DNA from: Candidatus Rhodobacter oscarellae
GTDB taxonomy: Bacteria; Pseudomonadota; Alphaproteobacteria; Rhodobacterales; Rhodobacteraceae
Direction: 5' to 3'
Length of the DNA stretch: 64,000 nt
NCBI RefSeq assembly: GCF_001078595.1
Contig: NZ_LFTY01000002.1
Coordinates: 1,384,151 to 1,448,150, forward strand
A program made the translations under genes and the position numbers. Within the stretch, counting starts at the first letter, position 1. Every line of letters starts with the position of its first letter. This document shows, one piece after another, positions 44,093 through 52,161 of the stretch. The notes below the pieces were generated by a model. That model searched no databases. It was not told where the DNA came from and saw only the letters and a program-made list of their open reading frames with translations.

Positions 44093-44330
44093 ATTCTGGG
44101 TGGGCTATATTCGGGGTGATGGTGCCCTTCCCCGGATTCGAACCGGGACGCCGTGAGGCAAAGCATTTTGAATGCTTCGTGTCTACCATTCCACCAGAAG
44201 GGCGTGAATAATCCTCCTCATAAGTGAGCAGGATTTTGTTTGCAACCTCGCTTGCTGACGCGCCCTCCTTAATTGTCGAGACCAGCGCCCGTATCTCTTC
44301 GAGCTGCGCTTCGAGTAGTTGCTGTCTCAT
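44082..44330 (-). CDS. Small coupled ORF running into the island tRNA
   Basis: 82 codons. Its ATG overlaps the TGA of the preceding gene (ATGA), which argues for translation. The first 45 residues (MRQQLLEAQLEEIRALVSTI and on) form a charged helix-like sequence. From about residue 44 the frame passes straight through the tRNA-Leu gene and ends in the TGTCAC array, so the C-terminus is probably not original. No family recognised. Confidence 0.45.
   Translation of the reverse strand: MRQQLLEAQLEEIRALVSTIKEGASASEVANKILLTYEEDYSRPSGGMVDTKHSKCFASRRPGSNPGKGTITPNIAHPESVT
44120..44203 (-). tRNA. tRNA-Leu(CAA), complete, island-borne
   Basis: 84 bases including CCA. Acceptor GCCCTTC pairs with GAAGGGC; D arm TGGTGGAATGGTAGACAC; anticodon arm AGCATTCAAAATGCT with anticodon CAA; class II variable arm; T arm CCCGGTTCGAATCCGGG. 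Its arms differ from the split host gene, so it is a separate tRNA of the same specificity. Located 127 bases inside the left junction, it likely replaces the function lost by the insertion. Confidence 0.93.
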
Positions 44331-44803
44331 GCTGCGCGCTCCGCACGCCATGGGACGCTGAGCGCCTGCGCAGTGGCCTCCCAGAGGCGCGGAACATAGT
44401 CCCGGTGGAAGACATCGTGGAAAGCCTTAGCCACCTCCTGTGCCTCGATATGAGCGCCCTGGGGGTCCGTCCGCTTGAAGGGGTTGTCGCTTAACCGCAT
44501 CTCTGCATGGTACGGGTCGATGCTCCAGCGAACCGACCAGCTCTTTGCACAGATGTTGAGCATGTAGAAGGCATCTGCGCGGGCTGTAACCGGCGGCATC
44601 GGGATGCTTCGCGTGGCTTCACGTTGGAGCGCGTGGTAGGACGCCGTAAGCTCCTCCAGTTGCTGCCATTTGCTAATGAGCTGGAGCGCGAGGTCGGTGT
44701 TCGTTACCAGTAGCGCCTCGTACTCAGCCTGGGTGTGTCTCGGCACATGGTTCTTGATGAACTTGTGCGCCTTGTTGATCATATTCTCTTTGAAGGTGCT
44801 CAT
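44327..44803 (-). CDS. Hypothetical protein of prophage remnant
   Basis: 158 residues, no family recognised. The first half is helical and charged (HTQAEYEALLVTNTDLALQL); the second has NICAKSWSVRWSIDPYHAEM. It lies between a small exported peptide gene and a coupled small ORF, in the same orientation as the integrase fragment. Probably phage-derived. Confidence 0.6.
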   Translation of the reverse strand: MSTFKENMINKAHKFIKNHVPRHTQAEYEALLVTNTDLALQLISKWQQLEELTASYHALQREATRSIPMPPVTARADAFYMLNICAKSWSVRWSIDPYHAEMRLSDNPFKRTDPQGAHIEAQEVAKAFHDVFHRDYVPRLWEATAQALSVPWRAERAA

Positions 44804-44813
44804 CTCGATTTCC

Positions 44814-45026
44814 TTAGTACATGCTGAAGCCGGGCGAGCAGCAGCCCAGTTTGATCTTGCCGTCGAACCCCAAGCGAGGCCCGTGGAGCGTCACCGAGGG
44901 GCCGCGATCTTGCTGCCGCGTGGTGGTCCCTTGGGTGTTGCGTTCCGCCCCTCCTGCGTCCTGCTGGCAGACTGTGAGGGCAAGCAAAGGGGCCGCCATA
45001 AAGCCGCCGGTTAGGTATTTCTTCAT
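44814..45026 (-). CDS. Small exported hypothetical peptide
   Basis: 70 residues: MKKYLTGGFMAAPLLALTVC is a signal-like start, possibly with Cys20 as a weak lipobox (LTVC is not ideal). The rest is polar with a Cys pair near the end (GCCSPG). It lies 14 bases after the integrase fragment. Function unknown; small secreted peptides in this position can be lysis-related, but nothing proves it. Confidence 0.45.
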   Translation of the reverse strand: MKKYLTGGFMAAPLLALTVCQQDAGGAERNTQGTTTRQQDRGPSVTLHGPRLGFDGKIKLGCCSPGFSMY

Positions 45027-45040
45027 GTCTGGGTTCTTTC

Positions 45041-45424
45041 TCAGCTAAGCGCTGCTAGTGCGTCATCGAAGGCGTCAGGCGCGAGGTGCGCGTACCGCAT
45101 GGTCGTTTGGATTGTCGCGTGACCCATCCACTTCTGGACTACCGGGAGGGACACGCCACGTTGTATCAAGCGGGAACAGGTGGTGTGCCGGAAGCTATGG
45201 AAGACAGCCTCGTCATCAGGAGGCAGCTTCGCCCACTCTTTCCATGCCCGAAGGCGGCGCGACACGGCGCTGGAGTTGACCGTGCGCGGGAACAGCGGTT
45301 CCCAGTCACGAATATCCATCCGGCGACGCAGGACTATCTCCCTAGCGCGGGGCGTGAGAGGCACCGAGCGGGGCGTGTCGCCCTTGGTGACCCAGGTGGA
45401 GAGCCTGCCGGTGCCCCTACTCGC
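45041..45424 (-). pseudogene. Tyrosine integrase, C-terminal fragment
   Basis: 128 codons from just after an in-frame stop (TAG at 45425-45427) to the natural end. Reads TWVTKGDTPRSVPLTPRARE, then the catalytic HSFRHT (HxxR), WMGHATIQTTMRYAH (His and Tyr). Everything before the second half of the catalytic domain, including the first Arg, is missing. No matching N-terminus was seen upstream in other frames. The integrase that made the island is therefore inactive. Confidence 0.82.
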
Positions 45425-45896
45425 CTACGCGCGGGTATAGCTCGCGCCCGCGTTTGCGCGCGCTTCCTGCCCCATCTGGTGCCCGTGATGGTGCTCACGA
45501 TGATTGTTACATTATAACAAAAATAATCACTGATGCATCCCACAGGACAGGAGTGATGTTGTATTAAGACCCCTCGCCCATACACGCCCCATCTGGCGCT
45601 TCTCACATGCCTCAAGGGATACTCAATCCCCCGTAAACAAAATGAAAACAACAGGTTAAACTATGTGGTGACGTAAGATGGTGACATGGGCAGCGTGTGA
45701 GAGCAATAATCCGGGCGCGCGGGAGCAATAATCCGCACCTGCGTTTGCCTGCGTGCGCGTATAGGGGCCCCCACCGGGGGATTTGCGCGGCCTCTATAAT
45801 GATCTCTGCTGCTCAGATTTTTGTGACAAAACATTCCGGGCCCTTGGGGTGGGCTGAAGACCCCAGAAGCCCCCCACAGCACCTCTGAGAGGCCCC
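45425..45896. other. Non-coding stretch with a 13-base direct repeat
   Basis: About 470 bases, no gene seen. GAGCAATAATCCG occurs at 45701-45713 and 45723-45735, 22 bases apart (two helical turns). It could be a pair of operator sites for a phage regulator or a left-over promoter region. Confidence 0.45.
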
Positions 45897-46001
45897 TTAG
45901 GCGGTCTTCACGGGCACATGCTTGGCTCCGCAGACCGAGCACTCCACGGGCTTCCCAGTGGGCCTGAGAGAGGCGTGGCTAAAGTTGCAGTTCTTGGTCA
46001 T
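45897..46001 (-). CDS. 34-aa zinc-ribbon-like peptide
   Basis: MTKNCNFSHASLRPTGKPVE then CSVCGAKHVPVKTA. A CxxC pair with an earlier Cys and His may bind zinc. Its ATG overlaps the stop of the glutaredoxin (TCATGA) when the latter is read in its family frame, which supports both as real phage genes. Confidence 0.55.
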   Translation of the reverse strand: MTKNCNFSHASLRPTGKPVECSVCGAKHVPVKTA

Positions 46002-46191
46002 GAGAGGGTGGCCTTGATGGTCTGGTAATCCCCGACACGGTTCCCTTCGCGGTCGAACACTTGGGGCCCTTATGGTGGAGATGATGGAAGGTGAAGGAGA
46101 GGCTATGCTCGATCAGCAAAGCCTTGAGGTTGTCACATGCGGGGCACCCCGAGGGGTAACCGTACACATGCAGCTCAGAGGGGTCTGTCAT
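45998..46191 (-). pseudogene. Glutaredoxin-like gene with a -1 frameshift
   Basis: From the ATG at 46191: MTDPSELHVYGYPSGCPACD with the redox motif CPAC, then LKALLIEHSLSFTFHHLHHK. At GGGCCCC the family-like frame moves by -1 and continues QVFDREGNRVGDYQTIKATL to a TGA at 45998-46000. In the zero frame the tail is nonsense and ends at 45979. The V-F-D-x-x-G-x-x-V-G-D-Y end is the expected glutathione-site region. Glutaredoxins and thioredoxins occur in T7-like marine phages. The heptamer has the X XXY YYZ form, so programmed slippage is possible; mutation in a decaying prophage is simpler. Confidence 0.6.
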
Positions 46192-46205
46192 GGGCACCTT
46201 ATGGT

Positions 46206-46390
46206 GTATGGATGAAGGGATAGATGAGGAGGGAGATGCCATCAGGTAAAACCTCCCAGGCCCCTTAGGTGCCTAGTGGTGAACCTTAGGAGGCACCCTA
46301 GGGGGTATGGATGGAGGAGATAGATGAGGAGGGAGATACCATCAGGTAAAACCTTCCAGGCACCTAAGGGGGCTGCTGGTGAAACTTAGG
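46206..46390. repeat. 85-base direct repeat, two copies
   Basis: 46206-46290 and 46305-46390 are similar along their whole length (shared TAGATGAGGAGGGAGAT and ATCAGGTAAAACCT), about 100 bases apart. On the minus strand each carries a short frame beginning M-A/V-S-P-S-S-S-I, so they may be leader segments of phage genes. Confidence 0.65.
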
Positions 46391-46462
46391 GGGCACCTTA
46401 TGGTGAACCTTAGCGGGCACCTTATGGTGAACCTTAGCGGGCACCTTATGGTGAACCTTAGC
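46391..46462. repeat. 24-base tandem repeat, three perfect copies
   Basis: Unit GGGCACCTTATGGTGAACCT plus TAGC, copies at 46391, 46415 and 46439, with decaying copies on both sides (46261-46300, 46463-46500). A simpler run of TGTAACCTTA units follows at about 46588-46640. The GGTGAACC word is shared with the repeat at 55649-55732. No spacers, so not CRISPR. Confidence 0.75.
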
Positions 46463-46650
46463 GGGCACCTTAGGGGGCACCTCATGGGGCACCTAAAGGG
46501 TATATGAAGGTGGTGTGGAGGAGGAGGACATCTCTATCATCCCTCTCTCACACCAACCTCACATACACTTTCTATATACTCTCTATGTGCAACCTTATGT
46601 GTAACCTTATGTGTAACCTTATGTAACCTTATGTAACCTTCCCATGCACC

Positions 46651-46672
46651 TTCCCTAGGGTGTGGGTTAATT
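46651..46672 (-). promoter_or_regulatory. T3-like phage RNA polymerase promoter, left
   Basis: On the minus strand: AATTAACCCACACCCTAGGG then AA. It aligns without gaps to the T3 consensus AATTAACCCTCACTAAAGGG plus AGA, with the GGG start at the same place. A shorter variant with AATTAACCCACCCTAG lies at 46679-46695. Transcription would run left through the repeats to the glutaredoxin gene. Confidence 0.65.
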
Positions 46673-46769
46673 GCCCGGTCTAGGGTGGGTTAATTGACTA
46701 ATTAGTTGAAAACATTGTATCTTTTCCCAGAGCCCCCGAAGGTGCCCTGAGCGGGTGTACGAAGTGCCG

Positions 46770-47129
46770 TTACGCTGCCTCGGCGGGGATGATGCGCTGG
46801 AGCCCGTGAAGGCCCGCGAGTTCGGTAAACTGCACCCTCGGGGAGGTGGCCCCGGCGTCCGCGACCGCGAGCTTCAGGTGGTCAGCCACGGCCCGCCAGT
46901 CGAGGGGGTCCAAGCCCTCCGCATCAGGGGTGAAGCCGGAAGCCAGAGGGCCGCTCGCAGCCAGCCCAGTGGCCCCTGCGAGGAGGACATCCGCTGCCCC
47001 TCGGGTTGGGTCTTGAGCAGCAATGTAGCCCTCCACAGCGGCGCTGGCGGCCCCTGCGGACGCACCAGTCCGGAGATCTCGCCCCACTCTTGTGGCCTTC
47101 GGGGCCGCGAACGGGGTGCAGAAGGTGGT
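46770..47129 (-). pseudogene. Phage internal virion protein, C-terminal fragment
   Basis: 120 codons open after a TAG at 47130-47132, with no start. ATRVGRDLRTGASAGAASAA, then VEGYIAAQDPTRGAADVLLA and GATGLAASG resemble the glycine/alanine-rich segments of podovirus internal core proteins. Just upstream another frame reads GFTNARGGVERVEIVEQYRQ and may be the preceding part, so there is probably a frameshift too. Family assignment is by feel rather than by a diagnostic motif. Confidence 0.45.
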
Positions 47130-47532
47130 CTATCGCACGTTGCCTGTATTGCTCGACTATCTCGACACGCTCAACACCGCCCCTGGCATTCGTGAAGCCC
47201 AAAAGTCGTGCAAGCTGGCGGCGGCTCCGATTTGGCCGCTTTGTAGACATTGGCGGCAACGGGCAGAATCTTAGATATCGCGATGGCGAGGTAGCGGACA
47301 CTAGCCGTCATTCGCTGCGTTTGTACAACTTGGCCCTATCAACGCGACCCAGGGTGGGAAGGTGCCATTCGCTGCACTCGCATGCCGTCGAGCGGACACT
47401 CGTAAAAGCCGACATTGGAGATCTGCCTAAATTCACATACAAGGGCTTATGCGCCTTTGTGCCTTGTCTGGTTAAATTCTACGAAAAGCTATAAGCCATG
47501 ATGGACAATCGACTGGAAGCGAGCATTTACGA
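47130..47532. other. Junction between phage debris and cargo
   Basis: About 400 bases. The first 90 may belong to the broken virion gene. The rest holds no gene; the word GCCATTCGCTGC/GTCATTCGCTGC occurs twice (about 47310 and 47372). This word also marks intergenic debris at 52082 and 54840 in related form. The left edge of the cargo lies here. Confidence 0.4.
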
Positions 47533-48720
47533 ATGAGTGTAGAAATTGATCTTGGCGACATCGACGAAAATGACGATGCGCCGGTTCCACCAGACAGTCG
47601 TGACCCAGACGAGTTTCTGGCCCAAAACGCCTTTCGCATCGTTTATCAGACCAATAATTTCTTACTCCCCCAAATCCGCGACATGATCGAAAGACGCGAG
47701 GCCATCAACCTCCACCCAGAGTATCAACGTCGCTTGCGTTGGTCGCCATCTCAAAAATCAAAGCTTATCGAGTCCTTACTTTTGAACATTCCCGTTCCCC
47801 CAGTGTTCTTTTACGAAAGCTCTGCTGCGCGATACGAAGTCATGGACGGCCAACAACGATTGAACACTATCCGTGACTTCTTTGCAGGGTCGTTCGCACT
47901 CAGCGGCTTGAAGGTTCTATCCCCCCTCAATGGGTTACGTTACCCAAAGGCCCCTCCCAGAGTGAAGCGAACACTAGACAGGGCAAACTTGTCAGCAATC
48001 GTACTCCTTATGGAGAGTGAATCTGAGCGCCCAAACCAAGGCACGTTATCACTGACAGATATTCGCAGGCTCGTTTTTGATCGCCTGAACACGGGTGGGA
48101 TGCGTCTCAACGCCCAAGAGCTGCGCAATGCTCAAAACCCCGGACCGTTCAACGAGGCTATTGTTTCTCTCAGCAGGTTTGATCTTTTTACAGAAGTGTT
48201 TGGGATACCGGCCTACACTGAAGAAGACCCTGAGGACTATTACATCAATCCGGACAGGCAGAAGAACTCGTTGTATCGCAACATGAAAGACTGCGAGCTT
48301 GTGCTAAGATATTTTGCGCTTAAAGACCCAAGTAAAATCAGGGGTTCCATGAGGGCGATGCTTGATAGGGCAATGGAGGTCAAACTCACCGAGAATGAGG
48401 CAGCAGAGGCTAGCGAAGAATATACAGCCCGATTCCTCACATTGTACGAGATCTTCGACAAAAAACCGTTCCTTCTGACATCCCAAACCGATCAGAAGCA
48501 GCGTGTTTCTGCTGCTGTATACGATGCAGCAATGGTTGCTATGAATTCTTTGTGGGACGACAGGGCCGCAATCATCGCGGACAAAGTCAATGTCGTAGGG
48601 CGTATGCGTGCGGCCAACGAAGACCCAGACAAGTATGAAGTTCTTGTTGGCAGGGGGAACACCGCCGACTCTGTGAGAGATCGTATCAATCTTCTTAAAG
48701 CAATTCTTGTTGCGGCTTGA
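47533..48720 (+). CDS. DUF262 domain protein, putative defence effector
   Basis: 395 residues. DUF262 (ParB/Srx-like, as in GmrSD): HPEYQRRLRWSPSQKSKLIE (61-80), SLLLNIPVPPVFFYE, then EVMDGQQRLNTI with DGQQR at 105-109 as the nucleotide-processing motif. The C-terminal DUF1524 HNH part of GmrSD is not present, so this is the short form. It is followed 3 bases later by a HEPN gene, forming a two-gene unit. Likely role: phage defence, by inference from both domains and location in an island. Confidence 0.75.
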   Translation: MSVEIDLGDIDENDDAPVPPDSRDPDEFLAQNAFRIVYQTNNFLLPQIRDMIERREAINLHPEYQRRLRWSPSQKSKLIESLLLNIPVPPVFFYESSAARYEVMDGQQRLNTIRDFFAGSFALSGLKVLSPLNGLRYPKAPPRVKRTLDRANLSAIVLLMESESERPNQGTLSLTDIRRLVFDRLNTGGMRLNAQELRNAQNPGPFNEAIVSLSRFDLFTEVFGIPAYTEEDPEDYYINPDRQKNSLYRNMKDCELVLRYFALKDPSKIRGSMRAMLDRAMEVKLTENEAAEASEEYTARFLTLYEIFDKKPFLLTSQTDQKQRVSAAVYDAAMVAMNSLWDDRAAIIADKVNVVGRMRAANEDPDKYEVLVGRGNTADSVRDRINLLKAILVAA

Positions 48721-48723
48721 GCT

Positions 48724-49449
48724 TTGTCTACAATTTTCGATGCCATATCAGACGAATTTTTGGCCGATCTGACAGCGATATCGGAGCTGGTTTCGGTTGT
48801 AGAAACGTCGGCCAATTCTGCGCGATCACGAGTTGCCTCCGTGAACTCTTCGACGTTGTTGCTGGCCGCACGGTTTGAAGAGTTCATTCGGGAACAAGGA
48901 AGACAGTATGCCCGGGAAATGGTGCAGCTTCAGACTGACCCAAGCACACTGCCGCGGAAGCTAAGTGCAACGGCATGGAAGCGAACTCTCGAAGAACTAG
49001 CACGCGCCAAGATTGATACTGGCGGGACCGCTGTATCCTTGGAGACTGTATCCCGCGACGCGCGTTCACGAATAGACGCGGTTTGTAGGTTTCTAGAGGG
49101 CGACTTGACCCAAGAAATTTATGGGCCTTTGGTGCACAATGAAAGCAATATGCGGCCAGCTCAGCTAAATGCCATATTTGCGATCTGTGATTTGAAAGAT
49201 GTATGCAGAAAAGCCTCTGACAAACAGCCGCTGCTGGCGTTCTTTGGTGATGACGATAGTGGGCGCGTGCATGGAATGCTTTTGACTCGGTTGAACGACT
49301 TTATGGAGAAGAGGAATGATATTGCCCATTCCCTGAACCCGGGAAACTCGGCTTCTGCGACGTCGCTTTTCGAAGATATCGCATTTTTTGAATCATTCGG
49401 TTTAAGCATCGCTGAGACGTTGCCCATGCATCTGCCGCAAGCAGCCTAA
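48724..49449 (+). CDS. HEPN-domain protein, MAE_28990-like
   Basis: 241 residues starting at a TTG 3 bases after the DUF262 stop. The C-terminal region carries EKRNDIAHSLN with the HEPN motif R197NxxxH202, the usual RNase site (polar Asn after Arg). Its helical layout and length fit the MAE_28990/MAE_18760 HEPN group, often coded beside restriction or abortive-infection genes. It may act as a toxin RNase controlled by or cooperating with the DUF262 protein. Confidence 0.68.
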   Translation: MSTIFDAISDEFLADLTAISELVSVVETSANSARSRVASVNSSTLLLAARFEEFIREQGRQYAREMVQLQTDPSTLPRKLSATAWKRTLEELARAKIDTGGTAVSLETVSRDARSRIDAVCRFLEGDLTQEIYGPLVHNESNMRPAQLNAIFAICDLKDVCRKASDKQPLLAFFGDDDSGRVHGMLLTRLNDFMEKRNDIAHSLNPGNSASATSLFEDIAFFESFGLSIAETLPMHLPQAA

Positions 49450-49571
49450 TCGGATGCTTATGGTGCATAAATCATGACTTGCGCACCATCTTAAAAATCC
49501 CACGGAATCAATCTGTGGACATGGTGCGTAAATCAGGTGCGAGTTACAGGCCGTTCTGATAGCCTCAACGC

Positions 49572-50120
49572 ATGAAGATCGGTTACGCCAGAGTGTCCAC
49601 TCAAGCCCAAAGCCTCGACCGTCAGATCGGGGCGCTAAACGGTGCAGGCGTGGCCCGCATCTTTCGCGAGAAAGCTACAGGCAAAACTGTGAGGGGCCGC
49701 CCTCAGCTCGAAAAAGCTATCGATGCACTCGGCACGGATGACGTCCTGGTGATCGCTGAGTGGGACCGGGCCACCCGGTCCATGATGGATGGCATCGCCA
49801 TCATGCAGCGTGTTGCCGAACGTGGTGCCACTGTGAAAGTTCTGGACAAGCCTTGGATTGATCTGACCAGTCCAATGGGCAAGGGTATTCTCGCCTTCTT
49901 GTCCGCTTTGGCCGAAGACGAGCGCGAGAGGATTACAAAGCGGGCGAATGAGGGTCGAGAAGCTGCTAAGGCGAGGGGAGTGAAATTTGGCCCAAAATCG
50001 AAACTGACCGAACATCAAAGAATTGTTGCCTGTAAGCGGCTTTCCGCAGGTGACAGTTGCCGCTCTATCGCCAAAGATATGGGTGTATCGCACTCAACAA
50101 TTAGTCGAATGACAAAGTAG
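49572..50120 (+). CDS. Serine recombinase, resolvase/invertase type
   Basis: 182 residues. MKIGYARVSTQAQSLDRQIG has the catalytic Ser9; EWDRATRSMMDGIAIMQ and FLSALAEDERERITKRANEG complete the catalytic domain and E helix. The C-terminal helix-turn-helix is CRSIAKDMGVSHSTISRM. Size and form are those of Tn3-type resolvases and Pin-like invertases. It may have brought in or rearranged the cargo. No obvious paired res site was found. Confidence 0.88.
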   Translation: MKIGYARVSTQAQSLDRQIGALNGAGVARIFREKATGKTVRGRPQLEKAIDALGTDDVLVIAEWDRATRSMMDGIAIMQRVAERGATVKVLDKPWIDLTSPMGKGILAFLSALAEDERERITKRANEGREAAKARGVKFGPKSKLTEHQRIVACKRLSAGDSCRSIAKDMGVSHSTISRMTK

Positions 50121-50130
50121 CTATCAACAA

Positions 50131-50523
50131 ATGAAAAAATTTGGTAAGCTTCTGATAAAAAATCATATTCTTAGGACGACGCTGTTTGCCCTGATAGCAC
50201 TATTTCTTGGTGTAAGCAGTTCCTTCTTGGCGACAGAGATTACTGACGGAAGCACAAATCCTGCAACTATCCGGTTAAACTTAGTTTTTCATACTGCTTG
50301 GCTTTATGTGACTGTCGCGCTCTTCATCTTGAACATTGTTCTAAGCATCCTCCAAAGCAGCGCGTTAGACGATGCTTTCAGATACAACGATGACGCTTTT
50401 CGTCGTGCGTTGGTTGGCAAGGTCGCAGTTGATTACTTCGCGAAAAAGATACCGGAGATGGTTGAAAATGGCGAAGTGAAGTCGTTGGAAGATGCTCTAA
50501 AATTGGTGGAAATCGATGAATGA
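50131..50523 (+). CDS. Small membrane protein coupled to a RelE-like ORF
   Basis: 130 residues with two TM helices (TTLFALIALFLGVSSSFLAT and TAWLYVTVALFILNIVLSIL) and a charged cytoplasmic tail (DYFAKKIPEMVENGEVKSLE). It overlaps the next ORF by 8 bases. No family recognised. It may be the partner of a toxin-antitoxin-like pair, with the tail acting on the soluble protein. Confidence 0.6.
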   Translation: MKKFGKLLIKNHILRTTLFALIALFLGVSSSFLATEITDGSTNPATIRLNLVFHTAWLYVTVALFILNIVLSILQSSALDDAFRYNDDAFRRALVGKVAVDYFAKKIPEMVENGEVKSLEDALKLVEIDE

Positions 50524-50896
50524 TACCGTGCAAAAAATCCAACTTACCAAGCAGGCGATGGATCAAGTTGAAACAGCTACAAGACGAGATCGGCACAGGA
50601 TGCTCGCGGTCCTCAAACGGCTGGCGAACGGAGACACACTTAGATTGGCAAATCCCCTAAGTGCAAAAAGAATCGCAAGTGATGATGGGTTAGAGGGGCA
50701 AATCATGGAGTATCGGATGCATGGTCTAAGTGTCATATTCTTCTTTGACCCGTCTCACCATCGCATTACGATCATTGGCCTAAATAAGGTAGCAGATGAA
50801 CAAGCCGAAGTTCTCAGCCAAATCATGAAAAGAGAGCTTGGAGACAATTTTTTGGAACCTCCAAGCGAAAAAACTTCAAAAACAGGCGCGAACTAA
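50516..50896 (+). CDS. RelE/ParE-fold toxin candidate
   Basis: 126 residues. The central part LEGQIMEYRMHGLSVIFFFD then HHRITIIGLNKV has the beta-strand pattern of RelE/ParE proteins (basic residue-Y/F-R before a hydrophobic strand, then an I/V-rich strand). Lengths of RelE family proteins are usually 80-115. Catalytic residues are not certain. The 8-base overlap with the membrane-protein gene implies one unit. Confidence 0.45.
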   Translation: MNDTVQKIQLTKQAMDQVETATRRDRHRMLAVLKRLANGDTLRLANPLSAKRIASDDGLEGQIMEYRMHGLSVIFFFDPSHHRITIIGLNKVADEQAEVLSQIMKRELGDNFLEPPSEKTSKTGAN

Positions 50897-51207
50897 CGCT
50901 CAACACGTTAAGCAACAAAAATTACATAATGAACCCTATCGGCCCGAATGTCCGCTTTTTGGGCTGCAACAGCAGCATCTTGTGGGCAGGTCGAAGGACC
51001 TCAATGGGGCCGATGTACGATGCTGCAGTTGCAGTGCCGCTCAAGCCGCCTGACGGCAGCTCTGGGCTCTTCTCGACGGCAGTATATTCGATTTTATTGG
51101 TTTTGGTACTGCATCGCCGCATGACCGCTGAGAGCCCACTTCGACCGATGCTGCGAGATGCACGAAGGTCTGCTATCTAGGTAAAGGAATAGAAGTGGGG
51201 TCGATAC
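50897..51207. other. Intergenic stretch within cargo
   Basis: 311 bases, no gene recognised. CTAACGCTCAACACGTTAAG directly follows the preceding stop; see rejected items for the integron idea. The open frame 50929-51180 shows no motif. Confidence 0.35.
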
Positions 51208-51645
51208 TTGTCAGAAATCTCCGTGCCAGAAGGTGTTCTTACGTTCCCGAAAACGGCAAGCAATGAAGAGCTGTTAGATGGCGTAAGAAAATGGGTCGAC
51301 CTGCTTTCGGAAAATAGGTTCTCCGAAGCTTACAATCTCACTGCACATGACAGTTACTATGCGTGGACACCCGAGTTAATCCAATCTGTTGTCGCTGGTT
51401 ATGGGATGCCGCATGAGCCTGGGGACCACGTATATGGAATTTCAAAAATTTCACAGACCGAAGGAGGGCCTTCACCTCGTTGGGAAGTCGATCGTTGGCA
51501 AGACGCTGAGCCAAGTAGCCGTATTGGATTTGTGTCGTTTGACCTTCCGTTGGATGGAGAATGGTCTGACCTCACTGCGACTTTTGAAGTTATGCAAGTC
51601 AAGGAACAATTCGTGTTGGTTCTTCAAGACATCCATGTGTTCTAG
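51208..51645 (+). CDS. Hypothetical protein, cargo region
   Basis: 145 residues from a TTG (LSEISVPEGVLTFPKTASNE). No family recognised. It has an alpha-plus-beta look with DLLSENRFSEAYNLTAHDSY near the start and strands at the end (FEVMQVKEQFVLVLQDIHVF), similar in feel to small NTF2-like or immunity proteins. Codon use is AT-richer than in the flanking host genes. Confidence 0.5.
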   Translation: MSEISVPEGVLTFPKTASNEELLDGVRKWVDLLSENRFSEAYNLTAHDSYYAWTPELIQSVVAGYGMPHEPGDHVYGISKISQTEGGPSPRWEVDRWQDAEPSSRIGFVSFDLPLDGEWSDLTATFEVMQVKEQFVLVLQDIHVF

Positions 51646-52161
51646 TCGTTGAGCACGTTAGCGGTCATTGGTGTGAACGCAGCGAACGGCGGGTTTGACG
51701 GGCCGCACCGCAGCATCCGACATCCAGAGTGGAGGGCGGCTTTGGGCCGACGCAAGATGCCGCAAGTGCAATGCTGCGCGACCCGGTCGACGGCTGCTAA
51801 GGGTTCTATGCGGACCTTAGCGCTCCTCTACGCTTTGCTAACCACCAGCGGGCATCCTGCCCCAATGATGGTATGGAAAATTCTCATACGCCCCGATCTA
51901 GACGGCCCAGATGCGCGGCAAGGTTGGGCCTTAGTAGTTACAGAGGGCGAAGCGTTAGATCTCGCCGACCACCCTGACGCCGTGGCGATCAAAACGCGCA
52001 AGGCGTGGCCCGGGGTGCCGAGGACACAGTTAGGCTGGAGTAACTAGGTCTCCCGATTGATGACCGCCTTGCGGGGCGATGCTGCCATTCGTTTTACTCA
52101 GTTGAATGGCTGCTTCAGTTCAGGGGCGAATTTTGCTTTCGGTTCCGGTCGGTGAACGGAT
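51646..52161. other. Intergenic debris with first copy of a 65-base repeat
   Basis: 516 bases. The segment 51805-51869 is repeated with about 55 of 65 matches at 54860-54924 (both contain ATGCGGACCTTA and CAGCGGGCATCC). The frame 51649-52047 spans it and is probably not a gene, though its last 60 codons (MVWKILIRPDLDGPDARQGW) look protein-like and may be a gene end. Confidence 0.5.

Noticed and set aside
46391-46500. CRISPR array
   Set aside because: The repeats are contiguous with no unique spacers, and there are no cas genes.
50890-51670. Integron attC sites after the RelE-like and 51208 genes
   Set aside because: CTAACGCTCAACACGTTAAG and TCGTTGAGCACGTTAGCGG resemble attC ends, but the required GTTRRRY/RYYYAAC pairing and a folded 60-130 base attC could not be built, and there is no integron integrase.
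51649-52047. Frame read as a 132-aa protein
   Set aside because: It spans a repeat segment with a copy elsewhere in non-coding DNA and has no ribosome site or family motif; only its last third looks protein-like.
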